Source of the DNA: JANSWP01 sp041941305
Lineage (GTDB): Bacteria > Bacteroidota > Bacteroidia > Chitinophagales > Saprospiraceae
Direction of reading: 5' to 3'
Assembly: GCA_041941305.1 (NCBI GenBank)
Contig: JBGTQJ010000013.1
Coordinates: 120,740 to 184,739 of the forward strand
DNA: 64,000 bases
Below, one piece after another: positions 34,944-43,915 of this stretch (its first letter is position 1; every line of letters starts with the position of its first letter). The translations under genes were made by a program, and so were the position numbers. Under the pieces are notes generated by a model that saw only the letters and a program-made list of their open reading frames with translations, had not been told where the DNA came from and made no database searches.

Positions 34944-35843
34944 CTAATTTGAATTGCCCATGTCTTTTATTGCTAAATTCAAAATTCCATTTTTGATTAG
35001 GGTGTCAATATAGATTTTACTACCATTCTTGTTTAAATGCTGATAATCCCCAAAACCTTCAACTTCATTGATAGCAAAAGCAAAATTGTGGACCTCCAAG
35101 TTGGTTTTTGATTCAACTTTTTGAATAATTTCATCAAGGTTGACAATTTTTTCGCCAAAAGGTGGATAATAAGGATTGACTACCAAGTAGACTTCCGTTC
35201 CCATACTTTTTGCATAATTCACTAGCTCTGCTAAATTTTCCAACAAATAGTCTTCCATAGTAATTGAATACTCAGGTTCATTGACGATATCAGCAATTAC
35301 TTTTTCGTTTATCACCCTATCTAATAACCAATCCTCATCTTTTTTATCTAAATAATATAAGGCTCTTTGGAAGATTTCAGTGTTGTATAAATATAAATGA
35401 CTGATCTTTCCACCATAGAAGCTTTTTGGAGTTTTTGTAAACAGTAAGGAATCCAACCGATTGGAAAAACTAGCATAAGGGCTAAATCCCGAAATCAACT
35501 GATTGTTGAATCGGTCCGCCAAGGTAATTTCAACGATCATCTTTTTTGGCGGCTGGTGTTTGTCCAACTGATCTTTCACCAGAACATTTGCTAGATCAAC
35601 TGGCAATCCATTATAACTAATATTCAATGTACTAGCTCCCGTTAATTTTTCAATATAAGGCTGATAAAACATCAATCCTCTTGAATTGCCTACAAACAAT
35701 AAATCGCATTGTGCAGCACCGCGATAAAGCCTGGAATACCTGAATTGACTTTTTTCAGTAATGTTTTTTAGCAAGTACCCACCAACTCGGTCTCCAATAA
35801 AAACAAGTGCTATTAAAGCCAATATCCAGATAGGTTTTCTCAT
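34944..35843 (-). CDS. SGNH-like protein next to MBOAT (AlgJ/DltD-like role likely)
   Basis: A 299-residue protein with an N-terminal membrane anchor (WILALIALVFIGDRVGGYLL), probably facing the periplasm. SGNH-like features: a nucleophile region LLFVGNSRGLMF, a strand VYLVVNPYYPP, and a C-terminal DYQHLNKNG carrying the Asp-x-x-His pair. Proteins of this kind commonly pair with MBOAT O-acyltransferases and pass acyl groups to polysaccharides. It is the last gene of the minus-strand operon, 58 bases after the MBOAT gene. A catalytic role is likely but not certain, because the Gly and Asn blocks of classical GDSL enzymes are not clear. Confidence 0.75.
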   Translation of the reverse strand: MRKPIWILALIALVFIGDRVGGYLLKNITEKSQFRYSRLYRGAAQCDLLFVGNSRGLMFYQPYIEKLTGASTLNISYNGLPVDLANVLVKDQLDKHQPPKKMIVEITLADRFNNQLISGFSPYASFSNRLDSLLFTKTPKSFYGGKISHLYLYNTEIFQRALYYLDKKDEDWLLDRVINEKVIADIVNEPEYSITMEDYLLENLAELVNYAKSMGTEVYLVVNPYYPPFGEKIVNLDEIIQKVESKTNLEVHNFAFAINEVEGFGDYQHLNKNGSKIYIDTLIKNGILNLAIKDMGNSN

Positions 35844-35901
35844 AATTTAAAGCTATATTGTTTAAATGCTGCAAAGTTGTTAGAGCCCAACATCCAGTAT
35901 T

Positions 35902-37329
35902 CTAAAATTGAAAATAAATAAATGAATTTGATTCGAAGGTTCCAAAAAAGGCAATCAACCAAATGATAGCTGCAAAAGAAGCCACCCTAAATACAGGGTT
36001 ACGAACCAATATTTTATCAAAATCAAACCTAAAATCTGCGATTTCGACGCATAATAAAAGTCCGATTAGTAAGCAGCCTTTGAGAACAAGAAATTTATTG
36101 ATAATGCTGGCAAAGGTGAAATTTTGAAAATTGGCGATGCTGTCAATGACCTGCACCGCCGTCTCAAAATCCGGGCTTCGGAAAAAAATCCAAGCCAAAT
36201 TGGTGAAAAAATATACGAGTAATATATTGATTCCAGCTTTAAGAAATCGGGGAGTTTTCAGGAAGTTTAATAATGCTCCAAAATGTTTGCCAAATAAGCG
36301 TTGAACTACCAAATACATTCCATGTAAAAAGCCCCAAAAAACAAAAACCCAACTTGCTCCGTGCCACAATCCTCCTAACAGCATGGTAATCATCAAGTTA
36401 CGATAAGTCATAATAGTACCATACCGATTGCCACCTAATGGAATATATAAATAATCTCTTAACCAACTTGACAATGTTATGTGCCATCTCGTCCAAAACT
36501 CGCTAAAATTTTGGGAAAAGTAGGGAGTTCGAAAATTGTCTGGAAAATCGAACCCCATAATTCTTGCCAAACCAATGGCTATATCTGAATAGCCGGAAAA
36601 ATCGCAATAAATCTGGAAACTATAAAAAATAACGCCAATGACTAAATGGCTACTGGAAAAGGCATCGGGTGCTGCAAAACATTGATCAACGAAAGGTGCC
36701 AGGGAATCTGCAATTGCTACCTTTTTAAAAAAGCCCCAAAGCACCTGACCAGTTCCGGCAATTAACCTATCCCATTCAAAATGTCTATCCTTTTGAAATT
36801 GAGGCAAAAAATCCCTTGCTCTTACAATAGGACCTGCTACCAATTGAGGAAAAAAGGAAATATAGGTGGCAAATCGGATAAAATCAGGTTCGGTAGGTAT
36901 TTTTCTGTTGTACACATCAATCGTATAACTCATGGATTGAAATGTGTAAAAGGAAATTCCAACTGGTAAGATAATGTAAAGCGTATTGAATCCAGGTGAC
37001 CACCCAAACGAATTGGCTAATGCGTCAAAAGAGTCAATGAAAAAGTTGAAGTATTTAAAAAAGGCCAGAAAACCTAAATTGACAAGAATACTAACAATGA
37101 GCAATTGCTTTCTCCGGGATTGTTCTATAGTATTTTCCAATTTTAATCCAACGTAGTAATCCACCAAAGTTGAAGTCAGAATCAGGCCCAAAAATCGCCA
37201 ATCCCACCAGCCGTAAAAAAAATAACTGCCTGCCAGGCAAAATATCAGTCTTGCCTTTCCTTTGAGCATGAAATAGATGGGCAAGAAAGTAGCAATAAAA
37301 GCCAAAAATGGTAAGCTGTTAAAAATCAT
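35902..37329 (-). CDS. MBOAT family membrane O-acyltransferase (AlgI-like)
   Basis: A 475-residue polytopic membrane protein of the MBOAT family, closest in pattern to AlgI, which moves acetyl groups across the membrane for O-acetylation of exopolysaccharide. It has ~10 hydrophobic segments, the motif FWTRWHITLSSWLRDYLYIP with GGNRYG, and the catalytic-His region MLLGGLWHGASWVFVFWGFL. The N-terminal PFLAFIATFLPIYFML and YFFYGWWDWRFL are also typical. SGNH-family genes flank it on both sides in the same direction, a normal arrangement for a polysaccharide-acylation cassette. Confidence 0.93.
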   Translation of the reverse strand: MIFNSLPFLAFIATFLPIYFMLKGKARLIFCLAGSYFFYGWWDWRFLGLILTSTLVDYYVGLKLENTIEQSRRKQLLIVSILVNLGFLAFFKYFNFFIDSFDALANSFGWSPGFNTLYIILPVGISFYTFQSMSYTIDVYNRKIPTEPDFIRFATYISFFPQLVAGPIVRARDFLPQFQKDRHFEWDRLIAGTGQVLWGFFKKVAIADSLAPFVDQCFAAPDAFSSSHLVIGVIFYSFQIYCDFSGYSDIAIGLARIMGFDFPDNFRTPYFSQNFSEFWTRWHITLSSWLRDYLYIPLGGNRYGTIMTYRNLMITMLLGGLWHGASWVFVFWGFLHGMYLVVQRLFGKHFGALLNFLKTPRFLKAGINILLVYFFTNLAWIFFRSPDFETAVQVIDSIANFQNFTFASIINKFLVLKGCLLIGLLLCVEIADFRFDFDKILVRNPVFRVASFAAIIWLIAFFGTFESNSFIYFQF

Positions 37330-37398
37330 AGTATGCTAGATCAGTTCAAAAATTGGGTCTGGATTCCGTGAAACTTAAGGTGGGAGGTGAGGTGGAAT

Positions 37399-38109
37399 TC
37401 AAAAATCCAAACTTTGAACATAAACTTCAATTGCATCCCTCCAAACCAAATACGCTTCCCCGTTCAGATGGATGCCGTCCATTGTAAAGGCGGCATCCAA
37501 GTTACCTTCTTCGTCAGTAAAACGAGGATATAAGTCTAAGAAGGTCAATTGATTATTAAGAGCAATTTGATGTATTTGTTTATTAATAGCAAGAATACTT
37601 TCGTTTTTTATAGTGGTATTTTTCACTGCATTATTCACTGGCAATATACTCTGAATAAAGAGTTGAGTATGAGGGCTTTCATTTAAAATTCTAGAAATAA
37701 TTTTTTCATAGGTATCCAACAATAACTGACCATTATCAAACAACAAATCATTGAAACCTATCATTAAAAAAATTTTTTCAGGTTTCCCATTCAAGATAAA
37801 GTCTAACCTTTCCAATACGCCAACAGCATGGTCTCCTGGAATTCCTCGATTAATGATATTTGGATTTTGAAATAGTTCGGCCCATTCACACTGAGCGGTA
37901 ATGCTATTTCCCAAAAAAACTATCGAACTATCGGAGACCACCATATTTTCAAATAGGTTTTTGCGATGTTCATACAATTCCCCCAATCCTCTGTGTTTGA
38001 TTCTGTAAACCAGATTGTTGATTCCTCCCAGTTTTCGAACCAAAACAATACCTGCGATTAAAAAAAGAACATTTAGTAGGATAGAGATATAAAAAATATA
38101 TTTTCTCAT
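37399..38109 (-). CDS. GDSL/SGNH-type esterase with membrane anchor
   Basis: A 236-residue esterase-like protein anchored by an N-terminal helix (YIFYISILLNVLFLIAGIVL). All SGNH blocks are visible: Ser in VFLGNSITAQ, Gly in NRGIPGDHAV, Asn in MIGFNDLLF, and Asp/His in MDGIHLNGEAY. It is therefore likely an active acyl-esterase or acyl-transferase in the periplasm, editing or delivering acyl groups on the exopolysaccharide. The start is the ATG at 38109 rather than a TTG five codons upstream. A GC-rich palindrome lies immediately upstream, between this gene and the glycosyltransferase. Confidence 0.9.
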   Translation of the reverse strand: MRKYIFYISILLNVLFLIAGIVLVRKLGGINNLVYRIKHRGLGELYEHRKNLFENMVVSDSSIVFLGNSITAQCEWAELFQNPNIINRGIPGDHAVGVLERLDFILNGKPEKIFLMIGFNDLLFDNGQLLLDTYEKIISRILNESPHTQLFIQSILPVNNAVKNTTIKNESILAINKQIHQIALNNQLTFLDLYPRFTDEEGNLDAAFTMDGIHLNGEAYLVWRDAIEVYVQSLDF

Positions 38110-38127
38110 TAAAATAGCGTTCAAAAG

Positions 38128-38180
38128 TAGATCCGGTCGCTGACCGAAAAAGCAAAAACTCCGGTCAGCGACCGGATCTA
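38128..38180. repeat. GC-rich REP-like palindrome overlapping a gene end
   Basis: Perfect 19-bp arms (TAGATCCGGTCGCTGACCG at 38128-38146 and its complement at 38162-38180) flank a 15-base A-rich loop. Each arm also holds its own small palindrome (CGGTC/GACCG). The element is GC-rich in A/T-rich DNA and supplies the last codons and stop of the upstream glycosyltransferase. Confidence 0.85.
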
Positions 38181-39385
38181 TTTATCACTTTATCAATGGT
38201 CAAATGCTTATGGTGTTCTGTATGCTTGAAATTTTTATTGGGATTGCCCATTTTAAACAAAGCAAAAACCTGGTTCAGTACAAAAACTGGAATACCCCAC
38301 AACGCTTTCCAAATCTGTTTAGGCACTTTACTTAAATAAAGACTTAGAAAAATATTTCCAATGAATATCAAAATTCCTAAAACCAAAATCATGGCCATTT
38401 TCGGAGACAGGAATAATCCAATAATTGCCAAAACGACTGCTAAAAATAATTGAATAAACATTGGCGGAGCCAGCGTAATCCATCCAAATAAAAATTGATT
38501 CCAACTGAAATTCACAACTCCCTTTCTGAGTATTTCAATTGAATTAGGAATATTTTGAAAATAGGAAAACAGCCATCTGCTCCTTTGGGTCTCTACTGCT
38601 TCAGAAGATGTTACTTTTTCATCGTAAACAAGGGCATTCCATGCGTAAACAATTCTTTCATTTCTCTTCAGGATGAAATTTTGTAGAATCTTATCTTCCT
38701 GCAACATTTTTTTCCACAGATGTTTTCCCTTTTCTATTTCCGGACTATCCAGATACGATTTGTACAATTCAGTTTCAACTGCCATTCCAGAGCCGGAAAT
38801 AACGGCAGAGGAACCTATTAAATAGGGTACGTATCGTTCGATATAGTTTTTATAAAACTCCCCTGTTGCATCAGCGCATGCATAGATAGAATCCAGGTTT
38901 TTTGCAGTACGTTGTCCTTGAATAGTTGAATAGCCACAATTGGCATATTTATTCATTTCAGTCAAAAATTCAGGATGTGCTAAATTATCTGCATCAAAGA
39001 CGACTACAAAATCGTGTCTTCTTTTGAAATGTTCAATTGCATAAATAATGGATTTTGCCTTTAAATTTAAAGGTTCCTTTGGTCTTAGAATGTCCAGCTT
39101 TTCATTTATGATATTCCATTTAGATATATCACAAGTATCCGCAATCAAATAAATTCTAAAATTTTGATGGGACTGTTTGAGCAAGGAAGAAACAAGGTTC
39201 TTTGAAATTTCTACATTACGGTAAGCAGTGATGATTAGACCGAAGTCATATACTCTGGAGGATTCCGGGAGTATCAATTTTTCTTTGTTAAAAAATGATA
39301 ATAAGACATTAATAAATGGCAAGACCAAAAAGAATAATAAACCAAGAGATACCAATATGTAGATAGTTTCAAGAGCAGATAGCAT
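38165..39385 (-). CDS. Membrane glycosyltransferase family 2
   Basis: A 406-residue inverting glycosyltransferase with an N-terminal membrane helix (IYILVSLGLLFFLVLPFINV) and two or three C-terminal helices. The GT-A domain has LIITAYRNVEISKNLVSSLL, a metal-binding DADN in VVVFDADNLAHPEF, and a TQRSRW motif like the Q-x-x-R-W of processive synthases. It probably adds sugars to an exopolysaccharide on the cytoplasmic face. The ATG at 39385 is preferred to a TTG 12 codons upstream. The final four residues and the stop codon lie inside the palindrome at 38128-38180, so the natural C-terminus may have been replaced. Confidence 0.9.
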   Translation of the reverse strand: MLSALETIYILVSLGLLFFLVLPFINVLLSFFNKEKLILPESSRVYDFGLIITAYRNVEISKNLVSSLLKQSHQNFRIYLIADTCDISKWNIINEKLDILRPKEPLNLKAKSIIYAIEHFKRRHDFVVVFDADNLAHPEFLTEMNKYANCGYSTIQGQRTAKNLDSIYACADATGEFYKNYIERYVPYLIGSSAVISGSGMAVETELYKSYLDSPEIEKGKHLWKKMLQEDKILQNFILKRNERIVYAWNALVYDEKVTSSEAVETQRSRWLFSYFQNIPNSIEILRKGVVNFSWNQFLFGWITLAPPMFIQLFLAVVLAIIGLFLSPKMAMILVLGILIFIGNIFLSLYLSKVPKQIWKALWGIPVFVLNQVFALFKMGNPNKNFKHTEHHKHLTIDKVINRSGR

Positions 39386-39456
39386 TTTTTTTATTTTTTC
39401 ATTATTGATTTTGCCTTCCAACTTTTTATGAAATCCGGGGGATGGTTTCGATAAGG

Positions 39457-40482
39457 CTACCTCTTTTCAAATAGAATTGAATCATTCGATGATAAAGCCA
39501 ATCCATGAATATCAATCCTTGACAAATTTGATTTAATTTTCCTTCTTTGTTGAAAACGATCTTTCACATTCCAAAATATGGCTTTCCAGAAAGCACCAAG
39601 ATTTTTGAAATCTCTTTTTACAAAAAACTGTAGGGTATTCTTGGGAATTGTGAAAAATATCAGAAACAGGCAAAAGACCGCAACTTGCAAATCTTGCCTG
39701 TTTCGTCTCATAAACAAAATCCGGTTACGCGTTAAATAGTATGTTCTCAATGTGCTGATTTTCCCTACCGAATAGGATTCTTTGTGGTATACCGTGCCAT
39801 TTGGCTCGATATATATTTCGTAACCTTTTCTTTTTATTTGTTCACACCAGTCCAGTTCCTCGTAGTATAAAAAAAACTCCTCTGCCATCAATCCGACCTG
39901 CTCAATTACCTCTTTCTTTATCATCATAGCGGCTCCGTGTACATAGGCTGTAGGTTTAGCCTTGCTGTATTGTCCCTCATCCTTTTCAAATCTTCCTATT
40001 GTTTCATTTCGGGCAGTCAGGTTGTGAACTGGAGTTGAACCGGCATATTGGATAATATCAGGTTCCGGCTTATTGCCTGCTCCAGGGAAAAAACAAATTT
40101 TTGGGCTTGCGATACCCAGGTTTGGAGTTTCCTCAAATAATTGTAATAATTTTTCTATTACCCCATTGGTCAATTCTGCATCATTATTTAAACAAAAAAT
40201 ATACGCTCCACGACTGGCAGCTATGCCCAGATTATTTCCACCGGCAAATCCAAGGTTTTTTCCTGCTTCAATTACTATGACTTGAGGAAATTGTTCCTGT
40301 AACTGAATTTTTGGGCTTACTTCAGAACCATTGTCAACCACAATAATTTCTATATTTTGATAAGCGTTTCTATAAACAGATTCAATCATTTCAATGGTGA
40401 CATCCAAAGAATTGTAATTAACTGAAATTATAGAAACTAATGGTTTGACAAGTCTACTTTGCATAAATATTGAATCAAACAT
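39457..40482 (-). CDS. Glycosyltransferase family 2, rhamnosyltransferase-like
   Basis: A 341-residue GT2 enzyme of the WbbL-like group that adds rhamnose or a similar sugar to lipid-linked intermediates. Signatures: VSIISVNYNSLDVTIEMIES, IIVVDNGSE, GFAGGNNLGI, the metal-binding FCLNNDAELT, YVHGAAMMIKKEVI, and the catalytic-type EELDWCEQIKRKGYEI. A short hydrophobic stretch follows. The ATG at 40482 overlaps the stop of the preceding sugar-transferase gene by eight bases, indicating translational coupling; a second ATG lies at 40464. Confidence 0.92.
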   Translation of the reverse strand: MFDSIFMQSRLVKPLVSIISVNYNSLDVTIEMIESVYRNAYQNIEIIVVDNGSEVSPKIQLQEQFPQVIVIEAGKNLGFAGGNNLGIAASRGAYIFCLNNDAELTNGVIEKLLQLFEETPNLGIASPKICFFPGAGNKPEPDIIQYAGSTPVHNLTARNETIGRFEKDEGQYSKAKPTAYVHGAAMMIKKEVIEQVGLMAEEFFLYYEELDWCEQIKRKGYEIYIEPNGTVYHKESYSVGKISTLRTYYLTRNRILFMRRNRQDLQVAVFCLFLIFFTIPKNTLQFFVKRDFKNLGAFWKAIFWNVKDRFQQRRKIKSNLSRIDIHGLALSSNDSILFEKR

Positions 40483-41581
40483 TCTCTTCCTGAAACATTG
40501 CAAAAGGGGTTTTAAAAATAATTTTCAAATCGTTCCAAAAAGAATAGGTTTCTGCATACTTAATATCTAATGCTATTCTCTCTTTTGTTGACATGGTGTT
40601 TTTTCCTCGTTTGGTCACTTGCCATAGTCCAGTAATTCCAGCAGGTGCAAGAAACCTTTGAGCCCATTCATCCCTGGTCAATTGTTCAGCCTCATACAAA
40701 GGTAAAGGTCGATTTCCAACAATAGACATATCACCTCTGAGGACATTAAAAAATTGGGGTAGTTCGTCCAAGCTGGTTTTTCTGATAATTCTACCTACCC
40801 GCGTAACTCTAGGGTCATTCTTGAGTTTTAAAAACAATCCTTCAGAATTGACCAAATCTTTATTTTCTGAGTATTGATTGAGATGCTGGAATTCTTTCAA
40901 CCGTTGATCAGCATCCATGTACATTGACCTAAATTTCAGGAAGTTAAAAACCTGATATCCTGTACCAACTCTTTTAGACCTGTAGAGAATAGGTCCTTTG
41001 GATTCCAAACGAATTAACAATGCCAAAATAAAATAAATAGGACTAAAAAGAAGAATAGAAAAGGATGAAAAAAGTATATCTAAAAGTCTTTTTGAAAATG
41101 GTATTTCAAGGTCATAGGATTCTTCAAAATCATCCTGCTCATGATTTAGTAAGGTTTTATATTTTTCCAAGAATTCAATTCTGGCAAGAAAGGCTTTCCA
41201 GTTGACAGGGGTAGAATAACAATCATCTATACCAGCCTGCATCGCTTCTTTTCTAACATCATTTTTAGAATTGTTAATTGCTATCAAAGGTATTTCCCTT
41301 AAAACTTGGTGCCCTTTCAAATTCCTCAACAACAGAAATTTTTCCTGCTTTAATATTTGGTAATCGCAGACAATTGCTTTCGGTAGGCGGTTTCGGTTTT
41401 GCTTTTTAGCGCAATGAACCAACCATCGGTAAGCAATAAAGGAATTCTCAAATTCCCTAATCTTAACTCCATTGTTCCAAAAAGGAAATTTGGAAAGAAA
41501 TTGCTCGAATTTTTTCTGAAACCCTATTGCCAGAATTTCACTTATACTTACAATCTCAATCGAGGAAACTGTAGAACTCAT
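40475..41581 (-). CDS. Initiating sugar transferase with degenerate receiver domain
   Basis: A 368-residue fusion. Residues ~1-145 look like a response-regulator receiver: KAIVCDYQIL keeps an Asp at the phosphorylation position, but the usual Thr/Ser (IPLIAINNS) and Lys (STPVN in place of KPF) are changed. Residues ~165-368 are a bacterial undecaprenyl-phosphate sugar-1-phosphate transferase: KRLLDILFSS with a membrane hairpin, GPILYRSKRVG, FLKFRSM, DPRVTRVGRIIRKTSLDELP, NVLRGDMSIVGNRPLP and AGITGLWQV. This enzyme starts polysaccharide synthesis by loading the first sugar on the lipid carrier. The receiver-like part may regulate that step, perhaps with the adjacent response regulator. The gene begins 40 bases after that regulator. 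Confidence 0.92.
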   Translation of the reverse strand: MSSTVSSIEIVSISEILAIGFQKKFEQFLSKFPFWNNGVKIREFENSFIAYRWLVHCAKKQNRNRLPKAIVCDYQILKQEKFLLLRNLKGHQVLREIPLIAINNSKNDVRKEAMQAGIDDCYSTPVNWKAFLARIEFLEKYKTLLNHEQDDFEESYDLEIPFSKRLLDILFSSFSILLFSPIYFILALLIRLESKGPILYRSKRVGTGYQVFNFLKFRSMYMDADQRLKEFQHLNQYSENKDLVNSEGLFLKLKNDPRVTRVGRIIRKTSLDELPQFFNVLRGDMSIVGNRPLPLYEAEQLTRDEWAQRFLAPAGITGLWQVTKRGKNTMSTKERIALDIKYAETYSFWNDLKIIFKTPFAMFQEENV

Positions 41582-41621
41582 AGTGTTTGTTTTCTTTGTT
41601 TGAAGGTTTTATGGTGCTCTC

Positions 41622-42002
41622 CTAATTAAAGATGACCGCTCGTGTATGCAATGCCAATTTTATTTTTTGTCTTAAAGTGAGTGGATTAAAAGGTTTTTTT
41701 ACATAATCCATAGCCCCCATTTCAAAACATAGGTCAACATCTTTTTCTTGTTCATTCCCAGATAATACAACTACAGGAATGTCATGAAAAAATCCACTAT
41801 TTCGAATATTCTTCAAAAAATCAAAACCATTCAGTCTAGGCATTTCCAAATCCAATAGGATTAGATCGGGTTTATTGCCTCTGTTTAACCAAGCCATGGC
41901 GTCCCATCCATCTCTTTTAGTCGTAACCTCATAATGTTTGCTCAAAAGGGTTCCCAACAATCTACGAATACTTTCATGATCCTCAATAATAAGGATATGC
42001 AT
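41622..42002 (-). CDS. Single-domain response regulator (CheY-like)
   Basis: A 126-residue receiver with no output domain. The acidic pair (IIEDHES), phosphoacceptor Asp51 (LILLDLEMPRLNGF), the switch Ser (VVVLSGNEQ) and the conserved Lys (DYVKKPFN) are all present, so it should be phosphorylated. It probably signals by protein contact, possibly with the sugar transferase encoded next. The ATG at 42002 is chosen because the extension upstream starts only at a TTG and has no domain character. It is the first gene of the exopolysaccharide operon and has a tight palindrome 48-65 bases upstream. Confidence 0.9.
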   Translation of the reverse strand: MHILIIEDHESIRRLLGTLLSKHYEVTTKRDGWDAMAWLNRGNKPDLILLDLEMPRLNGFDFLKNIRNSGFFHDIPVVVLSGNEQEKDVDLCFEMGAMDYVKKPFNPLTLRQKIKLALHTRAVIFN

Positions 42003-42710
42003 GAGGGGTTTAGTAGCAATCACAGTATTTGTTTTTTGTATTGTCCTAAAATCGGAAGATTCCGATTGAGCTTCCACATAAAGAAAGGAGATCGGTGACA
42101 AATGAAAAATGAAATATTAATTCATTTGCAGAATTTTCTCAATTGTTTACCTACCTCAATGTTTCAAAGTGAAAACTTGAAAAGCAGACATCTTATTTGG
42201 GACACACTTTAAAGCTTTTATAGGGTAAATCTACCGCGTTAGGGGGAGGATAACGGCAAATAATATTTGAAGAGGATATAAATCAGGCTTAATTATTTGG
42301 CTAAGACATACAAAAGGGGGTAGAAAATGTCTAGCTATTCTTAGTACATTAAATAATGTTTCGATGTAAAATTAGGCAGGAATACTGTTTTTTTAAACAC
42401 ATTGTAAAAACAAAAATTTGTCACAAAAAAAATAACCTATATTACATTCTCTCAATCATATATTGCTCTTTTTTAAAATCAATCGAAAATAATTCAACTT
42501 TACCATGTCACAAAAAAGGCTATTACTAATTTGATCAATAATTTTAATGTTAGGCTTTATGTATAAACACTTAGCACAAACTGTTGAAAAACACGTAAAA
42601 GATTTATGCCTGTTTTGGTATTTTGAAAAAAAAGTAAAAGTTAACCGCAATAATTTAATAATTTGCGCAAAGAAAATAAGCATTCGAAAACTACAAAACT
42701 TTGAAGGGAG
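42003..42710. other. Gene-free divergent region of the exopolysaccharide locus
   Basis: A 708-base A/T-rich stretch between the response-regulator operon and the divergent glycosyltransferase. It holds a palindrome at 42050-42067 and a short G-rich patch near 42240-42250. Short open frames on both strands lack protein-like composition. Probably regulatory DNA for both directions; I see no clear -7 box. Confidence 0.5.
42050..42067. promoter_or_regulatory. Tight palindrome upstream of the response-regulator operon
   Basis: AATCGGAA and TTCCGATT arms are separated by two bases. The size and position (48-65 bases upstream of the ATG) fit a dimeric repressor or activator site, but no factor is identified. 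Confidence 0.4.
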
Positions 42711-43904
42711 ATGCTCATCATTACTTTAAAAATCCTTTTTTGGACCTGCCTATTTATTGTTTTTTATGCCTACCTGGGATATGGAATTTTGCTATTTTTA
42801 TTAGTCAAAATAAAAAGATGCTTCAGGAGGAATTACCAACTTTCAGTACCAAAAGAATTACCAGCTGTTACTTTTATTGTTGCCGCTTATAATGAGGAAA
42901 GATGGATTGAAGACAAGATTAGGAATTGTCTGAATTTCTATTATCCAAAAGAAAAGCTGCATTATTTTTTTGTGACAGATGGTTCTAATGACCAGACCCC
43001 TAACCTTATTCATAATTACCCACTTCCAAAAGAGGCTCAGCTTCAATTATTCCACACACCTGAAAGAAAAGGAAAAATTGCAGCAGTTGAACGTGTTATG
43101 GAATTTGTCAGTACTCCTATTGTAATTTTTACGGATGCAAACACAGTGGTCAACCCCAATGCTTTATTAAATATTGTCAAACATTACCAAGACCCTAAAG
43201 TGGGAGCTGTAGCAGGTGAAAAGAGAATTTCGATTGGAAACACCGGAGATGCGACTGGTGCGGGAGAAGGGTTTTATTGGAAATACGAGTCTTTATTAAA
43301 AAAATGGGATTATGAACTGTATTCAGTAGTAGGTGCAGCAGGAGAATTATTTTCTATCAGAACAGAACTTTACGAGCCGGTTGCATTGGATTCTGTAATT
43401 GAAGATTTTATGATGACGATGACAATCGCAAAAAAAGGCTATCGGGTAGCCTATGCACCCGACGCATTTGCAGCCGAAGGACAATCAGCCTCTATTACAG
43501 AAGAATTAAAGAGAAAAATCAGAATAGCTGCCGGTGGGTTTCAGGCAATTTACCGGCTTCGAGCCCTACTCAACCCATTTAAATATGGACTTTTGAGTTT
43601 TCAATACATTTCACACAGAGTTTTGAGATGGACTGTAGCTCCACTGGCTTTACCTATTTTGTTATTTTCAAATATTGTTCTTGCCCTTTCCGGAAGTCAA
43701 TTTTTTCAAATTGTTTTAATGCTTCAACTTCTCTTTTATCTCTTTGCATTTTTTGGTTACTTGCTGGAAAAACAGAAACTAAAGTTTAAAGCCTTTTTTA
43801 TTCCATATTACTTTTTCATTATGAATTATGCAGTATATCGAGGATTCGGAAGGTACATTTCAGGAAAACAATCCGTAGTGTGGGAAAAAGCCAAAAGAGG
43901 TTAG
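42711..43904 (+). CDS. Membrane glycosyltransferase family 2 (poly-sugar synthase-like)
   Basis: A 397-residue GT2 enzyme with an N-terminal helix (LFWTCLFIVFYAYLGYGILL) and three C-terminal helices. The catalytic domain has AVTFIVAAYNEERWIEDKI, FVTDGSNDQT, the DxD-type IVIFTDANTVV, and a catalytic-type Asp in VIEDFMMTMTIAKKGYRV. The layout resembles enzymes that polymerise or transfer sugars at the inner membrane. It is divergent from the exopolysaccharide operon and probably belongs to the same pathway. It ends 11 bases before the convergent recQ stop. Confidence 0.92.
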   Translation: MLIITLKILFWTCLFIVFYAYLGYGILLFLLVKIKRCFRRNYQLSVPKELPAVTFIVAAYNEERWIEDKIRNCLNFYYPKEKLHYFFVTDGSNDQTPNLIHNYPLPKEAQLQLFHTPERKGKIAAVERVMEFVSTPIVIFTDANTVVNPNALLNIVKHYQDPKVGAVAGEKRISIGNTGDATGAGEGFYWKYESLLKKWDYELYSVVGAAGELFSIRTELYEPVALDSVIEDFMMTMTIAKKGYRVAYAPDAFAAEGQSASITEELKRKIRIAAGGFQAIYRLRALLNPFKYGLLSFQYISHRVLRWTVAPLALPILLFSNIVLALSGSQFFQIVLMLQLLFYLFAFFGYLLEKQKLKFKAFFIPYYFFIMNYAVYRGFGRYISGKQSVVWEKAKRG

Positions 43905-43915
43905 CCAGAATAGAT

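Noticed and set aside
42003..42101. 33-residue extension of the response regulator.
   Set aside because: It starts at a TTG and lies outside the receiver fold, whose first strand begins at the ATG at 42002.
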